Assembly (NCBI GenBank): GCA_013816485.1
Contig: JACDEI010000008.1
Span: forward strand, 22,798-86,797
DNA from: Planctomycetota bacterium
Lineage (GTDB): Bacteria; Planctomycetota; UBA11346
Length of the DNA stretch: 64,000 nucleotides
Direction of reading: 5' to 3'
This document shows, in pieces, positions 64,000 through 64,000 of this stretch. The notes under the pieces were generated by a model, which worked only from the letters and a program-made list of their open reading frames with translations, had not been told where the DNA came from and did not search any database. The translations under genes and the position numbers were made by a program. How positions within the stretch are numbered: the stretch's first letter is position 1; every line of letters begins with the position of its first letter.

Positions 64000-64000
64000 G

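Overview
The window is GC-rich, densely coding chromosomal DNA. It most resembles the Planctomycetota, or more broadly the PVC group. The markers are two DUF1592-type (planctomycete cytochrome c) plus DUF1552 gene pairs, a small PSCyt1-like cytochrome, a fused AroD-AroE protein, DUF1080, DUF5060/DUF4038-like and sialate O-acetylesterase-type secreted carbohydrate enzymes, and two ECF sigma factors paired with FecR-like membrane proteins. No rRNA, tRNA, CRISPR array, transposase or integrase was seen. The taxon is an inference from gene content.

Layout. 0-5 kb: extracellular nuclease (-), DSP-type phosphatase and MGDG-synthase-like glycosyltransferase (+). 5-11.6 kb: secreted clan-A-like glycoside hydrolase with a GntR/LacI-type regulator, a dienelactone hydrolase/CBM-like pair, and a divergent HxlR-pirin pair with an operator-like palindrome. 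11.9-24.2 kb: two cytochrome/DUF1592 + DUF1552 operons on either side of a LuxR-type two-component system whose kinase carries discoidin-like sensor domains. 24.4-29.4 kb: DUF1080 protein and a Type III restriction-modification pair. 29.7-34.6 kb: small cytochrome, a C-terminal remnant of an RND pump, and a large multidomain glycosidase. 34.9-42.7 kb: two sigma/anti-sigma pairs, the second anti-sigma fused to a glycosidase-like domain, with a TrmH methyltransferase, a Rieske protein and a PSCyt1/DUF1501 operon scar. 42.7-52 kb: metallophosphoesterase, sialate O-acetylesterase and an alpha-2-macroglobulin that appears split by a frameshift. 52-64 kb: housekeeping genes (aroDE, sucCD, yraN, rplS, lgt) mixed with a TonB-dependent receptor and a surface protein with autotransporter-type repeats.

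The most unusual feature is the non-coding DNA. Four copies of a roughly 155-bp inverted-repeat element (arms with GGACCGGA micro-repeats) lie within 13 kb, and at least five other inverted-repeat families use the same plan: long arms, most of them built from short direct repeats, around a 25-90 bp centre. Most copies sit within 60 nt downstream of a stop codon. One copy is translated in frame at the start of a secreted protein. Other highlights are a lysine-rich histone-like tail on SucC, a GLS tandem repeat inside a response-regulator receiver domain, and a composite pseudogene left by deletion of a PSCyt1-DUF1501 operon.

Functionally the region reads as polysaccharide-degradation capacity (hydrolases, esterase, carbohydrate-binding domains, cytochrome-linked DUF1592/DUF1552 proteins) under local regulators, placed among core genes. 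All coordinates and motifs were read by eye. Family assignments rest on recognised motifs, not on searches.
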